64,000 bases of DNA, taken from Microbacterium rhizomatis (GTDB taxonomy: Bacteria > Actinomycetota > Actinomycetes > Actinomycetales > Microbacteriaceae). A program made the translations under genes and the position numbers. The DNA is taken from the NCBI RefSeq assembly GCF_008710745.1, contig NZ_VYSA01000004.1:124001-188000 (forward strand). Reading direction: 5' to 3'. Positions 60,248 to 64,000 of this stretch are shown here, in pieces. Every line of letters begins with the position of its first letter. The stretch's first letter is position 1. The notes below the pieces were generated by a model. That model did not search any database. It was not told the origin of the DNA and saw nothing but the letters and a program-made list of their open reading frames with translations.

Positions 60248-62257
60248 ATGACCGCCGAGCGACACTGGAGCGACCCGCTCACCCCGGCAGAGATCACGGA
60301 GGTGGCGGCCCTGGTGGCTGCGGACTCGCGCGTCGGCACGCGGCCGCGATTCTGGGGCATCGCCGTTGAAGAATCCCTTGCCCGCGCGCTTGCCCCAGGT
60401 CAGGGGCGTCCGGTGCGACTGGTTGTTATGAACGCCGAAGCCCACGCGGCGTGGGAGGTGACCGCATGGTCCTCTGGCCACGATCGCACCGCGTCTATCG
60501 GTGGCTGGAGCGATGTAGACGCCAAACGTCCCGGCGTGTCATCCGACGAGGCCCGGGCGATCTCGCAGGCCGCCCGCACGCATCCGCTCATCGTCGACGC
60601 GCTCGCTAAGAGAGGCATCCTGGACACGTCGCTGGTCTGGATCGACCCCGAATCCATCACCGGATTCGAACCGGAGGATCTTGCCGACCGGCGCCTGTCG
60701 TGGGGGACGGTGTGGTACCGAGAGAGCGCGGACGACAACGGCTACGCCCGCCCGGTGGCAGGCCTGGTTCCGATCCTCGATCTGGAGACCCTCGACGTTA
60801 TTCGCATCGAAGACCACGGGGTGATTCCCATGGCCAGTGAGAGCGGCAACTACCGCTCCGGAACGTGGGGCCCGGACCGCGAGGTCGCTCCGCTGGAGAT
60901 CACGCAGCCCAGCGGCCCGGGGTTCTCGGTGGATGGCCACCTTGTCACGTGGCAGAACTGGTCCTTCAGAATCGGCTTCACCCACCGTGAAGGACTCGTG
61001 CTCCATGATCTGGCGTACCGCGACGGCGACGTCGACCGGTCGGTTCTGCGCCGCGCCTCCATCAACGAGATGTACGTGCCGTATTTGGACTCGGACCCGA
61101 CCGCCTACCGCAAGAACTTCTTCGACTGGGGCGAGTACGGCGCCGGCCCCCTCACCGCGTCTCTCGAGCTCGGCTGCGACTGCCTTGGGGAGATCCACTA
61201 CTTCGATGCGCACGTGCTCGACGGCGCCGGAGCAGCCAAGACCATCGCCAACGGGATCTGCTTGCACGAGGAAGACCACTCGATCCTGTGGAAGCACGTC
61301 AACACCCGCACCGGCGAAGCCGATGTGCGACGCGCACGTCGCCTGGTGATCTCCTTCTTCGCCACCGTGGCGAACTACGACTACGGCTTCTACTGGTCGC
61401 TATACCAGGATGGCAACATCGAGCTTGAGGTCAAACTCACCGGCATCCTCTCGGTGTCCGGAATCGACGACGGGCGGATGCCGGCGTTCGGTCGCATGGT
61501 CGCCCCCAACGTTCAAGCCCCCACGCACCAGCACTACTTCGCTGTGCGGCTCGACACCGCCGTCGACGGCGCACTGAACCGGCTTGTCGAAGTGCACGCC
61601 GAAGTCGAGGAGGACGAAGCGTTGAATCCATGGGGCAACGCCGTGAAGATGATCTCCGAAACGATCGACACCGAGAAGGATGCCGCCCGGGTCGCCGACG
61701 CGTCACGTGCGGTGCATTGGCGGATCGAGAACACCGAAAAGACAAACCGCTTCGGCGAGTCGACCGCCTATCGGCTGACGATCCCACACACCACCCGCCT
61801 GTTTGCCAAGCCCGGGAGCATCGTGGCCCGCAAGGCGCCGTTCGTCGCCAAGCAACTGTGGGCCACCGCGTATGACCCGGCCGAGAGGTTCATCGCCGGC
61901 GAATACCCCAATCAGGCGCCACTCGGCGAAGAGGGGATCACCGACTGGCAGAAGGCCAATCGGCCGCTCGACGGCGTCGAACTGGTCGTCTGGCCGATCG
62001 TCGGGGTGCATCACTACCCCAAGGCCGAGGAATGGCCGATCATGCCCGCTCACCGCATCGGGCTACGCCTCGAACCCGACGGCTTCTTCACCCGCAACCC
62101 TTCTCTGGACGTGCCGCCATCCGAGGGATCCGCATCCTGCCATGCCCCAGCCCCGGCACACGCCGGATCCACAGGCAGCGCGCACTTGCACGGGACTAAC
62201 GAGCCGGAGGCGGCATCGTGCCGTTGCGACGCGCACGACTCCCCGTCTCATCACTGA
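60248..62257 (+). CDS. copper amine oxidase with Cys/His-rich tail
   Basis: The ATG at 60248 follows CGAGGAGAAGACC. The 669-residue enzyme has the topaquinone motif ATVANYDYGF with Tyr377. It also has the HQH copper pair (PTHQHYFAVRLD) and the late third His in GVHHYPKAEEWPIMP, followed by GFFTRNPSLDVPP. It oxidises primary amines to aldehydes, peroxide and ammonia. The last 45 residues are extra and rich in Cys and His, perhaps for copper handling. The gap 60054-60247 has no convincing gene. Confidence 0.93.
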   Translation: MTAERHWSDPLTPAEITEVAALVAADSRVGTRPRFWGIAVEESLARALAPGQGRPVRLVVMNAEAHAAWEVTAWSSGHDRTASIGGWSDVDAKRPGVSSDEARAISQAARTHPLIVDALAKRGILDTSLVWIDPESITGFEPEDLADRRLSWGTVWYRESADDNGYARPVAGLVPILDLETLDVIRIEDHGVIPMASESGNYRSGTWGPDREVAPLEITQPSGPGFSVDGHLVTWQNWSFRIGFTHREGLVLHDLAYRDGDVDRSVLRRASINEMYVPYLDSDPTAYRKNFFDWGEYGAGPLTASLELGCDCLGEIHYFDAHVLDGAGAAKTIANGICLHEEDHSILWKHVNTRTGEADVRRARRLVISFFATVANYDYGFYWSLYQDGNIELEVKLTGILSVSGIDDGRMPAFGRMVAPNVQAPTHQHYFAVRLDTAVDGALNRLVEVHAEVEEDEALNPWGNAVKMISETIDTEKDAARVADASRAVHWRIENTEKTNRFGESTAYRLTIPHTTRLFAKPGSIVARKAPFVAKQLWATAYDPAERFIAGEYPNQAPLGEEGITDWQKANRPLDGVELVVWPIVGVHHYPKAEEWPIMPAHRIGLRLEPDGFFTRNPSLDVPPSEGSASCHAPAPAHAGSTGSAHLHGTNEPEAASCRCDAHDSPSHH

Positions 62258-62788
62258 ATGTTCGCCGAGATCCTGCACGGCGCCGCGATCGTGTCGACCG
62301 GGCTCGGAGCCTGCTGCATGGTTGTGCAGCACCGGGCGCGGCGGGCCCGGCTATGGGACGCCGCGATGGCGATCGGCATGGTCGCGGCAATGGTGTGCAC
62401 CGCTGCAGGGTGGGGCCCGCCGATTCTCTGGTCAGCGGCGATGGTCACGTTCGCGTTAGCCGTCCTACCATTCGCACCACGACGCGGCGAGAAGCACCGC
62501 GCGATGATCGCATTCGACGCGTTCGGCGCGGTGCTCATGGCCGTGTTGATGATCGCGATGAGCGTCGGCGCGCAAACCGGAGCATCGAGCGCATCCTCCC
62601 ACCATGGGTCGCCGCCGATCGCGCTGGCTGGCGGCCTCGCCGTGGCAGTGCTCGGTTACAGCGGGCGCGCCGCGATCCTGGTGCACCGGGGTACCGGAGC
62701 GGTGGCACGGGTGCGGCCGCTCGCGATGGGCGGGGCTGTCCTGCTCATGGGAGTCGCAGCGCTCGCGCTCGGTGATACAGCCGGATAA
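62258..62788 (+). CDS. DUF5134-like membrane protein
   Basis: The ATG at 62258 directly follows the amine oxidase stop. The 176-residue product has about five membrane helices and two paired cysteines near the start (LGACCMVV), plus HH in an external loop (ASSHHGSPP). The name DUF5134 is a guess. It is co-transcribed with the copper enzyme and could serve copper or redox delivery. Confidence 0.6.
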   Translation: MFAEILHGAAIVSTGLGACCMVVQHRARRARLWDAAMAIGMVAAMVCTAAGWGPPILWSAAMVTFALAVLPFAPRRGEKHRAMIAFDAFGAVLMAVLMIAMSVGAQTGASSASSHHGSPPIALAGGLAVAVLGYSGRAAILVHRGTGAVARVRPLAMGGAVLLMGVAALALGDTAG

Positions 62789-62789
62789 C

Positions 62790-63512
62790 TCAGCCTTTGA
62801 ACACTGTCGATGAGCGCCGCTCGTACCAGCGTGCGAGCTGCTCGCCAGCCTTGAGAACGTGCTCGCGCATTTCGCGTCTCGCGGCCTCGGCATCGCCGCG
62901 CTCGATCGCCTCGACGATCCGAACATGCTCCTGATAGTTCTCCTCACGGTGACGGTCGTCACCGATCAGGAGTTGCGCGGATACGTTCCGAGGAAAGGTC
63001 TCGTTGATCTCGTCGATCGCCCGAGCCAGCCGTGCGTTGGCTGAAACCGCCGCGATCGTTGTGTGGAAGACATCGTTCTCGCGCCTGCTCGCAGTCGCGG
63101 TGTCGGCGGTGGGGGAGGGCTCAGAGCCGGACTGTTCATACATCTCGGTGTTGGCCGCGCGCAGTGCGGCAATGTCCATGCGTGAGATGCGCTGCACCGC
63201 GCGCGCCGCGGCGAGGGACTCGAGCTCGGCGCGAACCTCGTAGGCTTCACGGACCTCCCAGGGGGACGGCACCCTGACCACGGCGCCGCGATTGGGGAGC
63301 ACATCGATCAGTCCCCCCGTCTGCAGCTGCCGGAGCGCTTCGCGGACGGGAGTTCGGCTGACAGCGAAGTCGTTCGCGAGTTCGGCTTGGCGCAACTGGG
63401 CGCCGATAGGGATATCGCCGGACATGATCCGATCGCGGATCTTTGCAGCGATCTCGTCCACGAGTGCGCGCCCGCCCTCCGAGACAGTGGCGGTATCGGT
63501 TACCACTGGCAT
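62790..63512 (-). CDS. GntR-family (FadR/FCD type) regulator
   Basis: The ATG at 63512 follows AAAGGAGAGCG. The 240-residue protein has a winged HTH (about 15-80; LRQAELANDFAVSRTPVREALRQLQTGGLIDVL) and an FCD-type ligand domain (about 95-230; YEVRAELESLAAARA, EHVRIVEAIERGDAEAA). It probably represses the cluster until the amine or its product binds. The two GGATCC operator regions at 57675 and 63611 are candidate sites. It is convergent with the amine oxidase operon. Confidence 0.85.
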   Translation of the reverse strand: MPVVTDTATVSEGGRALVDEIAAKIRDRIMSGDIPIGAQLRQAELANDFAVSRTPVREALRQLQTGGLIDVLPNRGAVVRVPSPWEVREAYEVRAELESLAAARAVQRISRMDIAALRAANTEMYEQSGSEPSPTADTATASRRENDVFHTTIAAVSANARLARAIDEINETFPRNVSAQLLIGDDRHREENYQEHVRIVEAIERGDAEAARREMREHVLKAGEQLARWYERRSSTVFKG

Positions 63513-63610
63513 CGCTCTCCTTTCGCGCAGCGGCGTGCGCCGCGCGCTAGGAACGCTAGCAGAACCACACCGCCCTGCATGCAAAAACATGGAGGTGGGC
63601 GCACCTTCCA

Positions 63611-63644
63611 TTGGATGGATCCATTTACCTCTGTTAGGATCCAA
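63611..63644 (+). promoter_or_regulatory. promoter with overlapping GGATCC operators
   Basis: TTGGAT (63611-63616), 18 bp, and TAGGAT (63635-63640) look like -35 and -10 boxes. GGATCC cores at 63617 and 63637 overlap them, so a repressor here would block transcription. The GTG at 63647 is 6 nt after the -10 box, pointing to a leaderless transcript. Confidence 0.55.
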
Positions 63645-63646
63645 GA

Positions 63647-64000
63647 GTGACTTTGAGCGAGGAGAGCCCTACGCGCCGCGTCCGTGTTCGGTCCCTGGTG
63701 CTGGAGGCGGAGGATGTTCTGTCCGTCGAGCTGGAGGGCGTTGACGGGCCTTTGCCCGCGTGGCTTCCAGGTGCGCACATCGACCTCGTCCTTCCTGGAG
63801 CCCCCGTCCGCCAGTACTCGCTGTGCTCCGATCCCGCACAGCCGCGATATCGCATCGCGGTGCTCAAGGAGACCGATAGTCGCGGTGGATCGCAGTTCGT
63901 CCATGAGCGACTCCGCCCCGGCGACATCCTCGATATCCGCGGGCCACGGAACCATTTTCCCCTCGCCGAGTGCACCGAGTATCTCTTCATCGCAGGCGGC
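63647..64000 (+). CDS. PDR/VanB-type oxidoreductase, 3' end beyond window
   Basis: Starting at the GTG at 63647, 118 residues are visible. They include the FMN/FAD-binding RQYSLCSDP, the GAHIDLVLPG segment before it, and FIAGG, which begins the NAD-binding domain. This matches the reductase of class IA Rieske oxygenases (phthalate dioxygenase reductase, VanB, carnitine or betaine demethylase partner). The oxygenase gene may lie beyond the window. The C-terminal 2Fe-2S domain is not seen. Confidence 0.8.
   Translation, partial: MTLSEESPTRRVRVRSLVLEAEDVLSVELEGVDGPLPAWLPGAHIDLVLPGAPVRQYSLCSDPAQPRYRIAVLKETDSRGGSQFVHERLRPGDILDIRGPRNHFPLAECTEYLFIAGG

Overview
The window is high-GC DNA with GTG/TTG starts, dense ATGA/TGATG overlaps and an actinobacterial gene repertoire (Tad pilus, LysM-BTAD regulator, TcpC/VirB4 conjugation genes, RES toxin, EgtC/EgtE-like enzymes). 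A Microbacteriaceae-type host is my inference. It reads as part of a large conjugative plasmid: it has a RepA gene beside an iteron/DnaA-box origin, several partition modules and a type IV secretion operon. No relaxase and no RNA gene were found.

Layout. 1-5.6 kb: minus-strand accessory genes (a broken membrane protein, two Cys-rich/HTH proteins, then an operon of putative antitoxin, zeta toxin, YhcG nuclease and an unknown gene). 5.6-17.4 kb: one minus-strand Tad/Flp pilus operon (CpaB, TadZ, TadA, TadB, TadC, small pilin, TadE-like proteins, lipoprotein, secreted protein, LysM-BTAD regulator, prepilin peptidase). 17.7-25.9 kb: HTH regulator, secreted proteins, an ECF sigma factor with a membrane partner, hypothetical genes and an Xre-RES toxin-antitoxin pair with a divergent barrel-like gene. 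25.9-27.1 kb: a ruined parAB pair. 27.2-40.4 kb: a sigma-like regulator, then divergently the T4SS operon (TcpC-like, VirB4, VirB6-like, M23 hydrolase), an FtsK-type coupling protein and a Rep-like HTH protein. 40.4-46.1 kb: parAB, an iteron origin with DnaA boxes, repA, a decayed RHH gene and an SRAP gene carrying two amber codons. 46.4-50.2 kb: a second replicon-like block (ParA, RHH, HTH and a protein resembling a divergent family B polymerase) flanked by TTGCAAGCA repeats. 50.3-56.7 kb: paralogous HTH genes, a helicase-nuclease and an Xre-ImmA/IrrE protease with a partner (possible defence island). 56.9-64 kb: a GntR-linked catabolic cluster (EgtC-like amidohydrolase, EgtE-like PLP enzyme, sarcosine-oxidase-like FAD enzyme, copper amine oxidase, Rieske-type reductase).

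Main connections. A bipartite promoter-like element (TTTGTCGA, 16 bp, then CCACCCCTTRTRGG) lies just upstream of five separate operons: the HTH operon, toxin operon, Tad operon, T4SS operon and coupling-protein operon. The sigma-like protein at 27364-28089 is a natural candidate to read it. Four GGATCC-centred palindromes sit in the two control regions of the catabolic cluster and are likely GntR operators. Several partition and replication modules, some decayed, suggest the plasmid grew by fusion of replicons.
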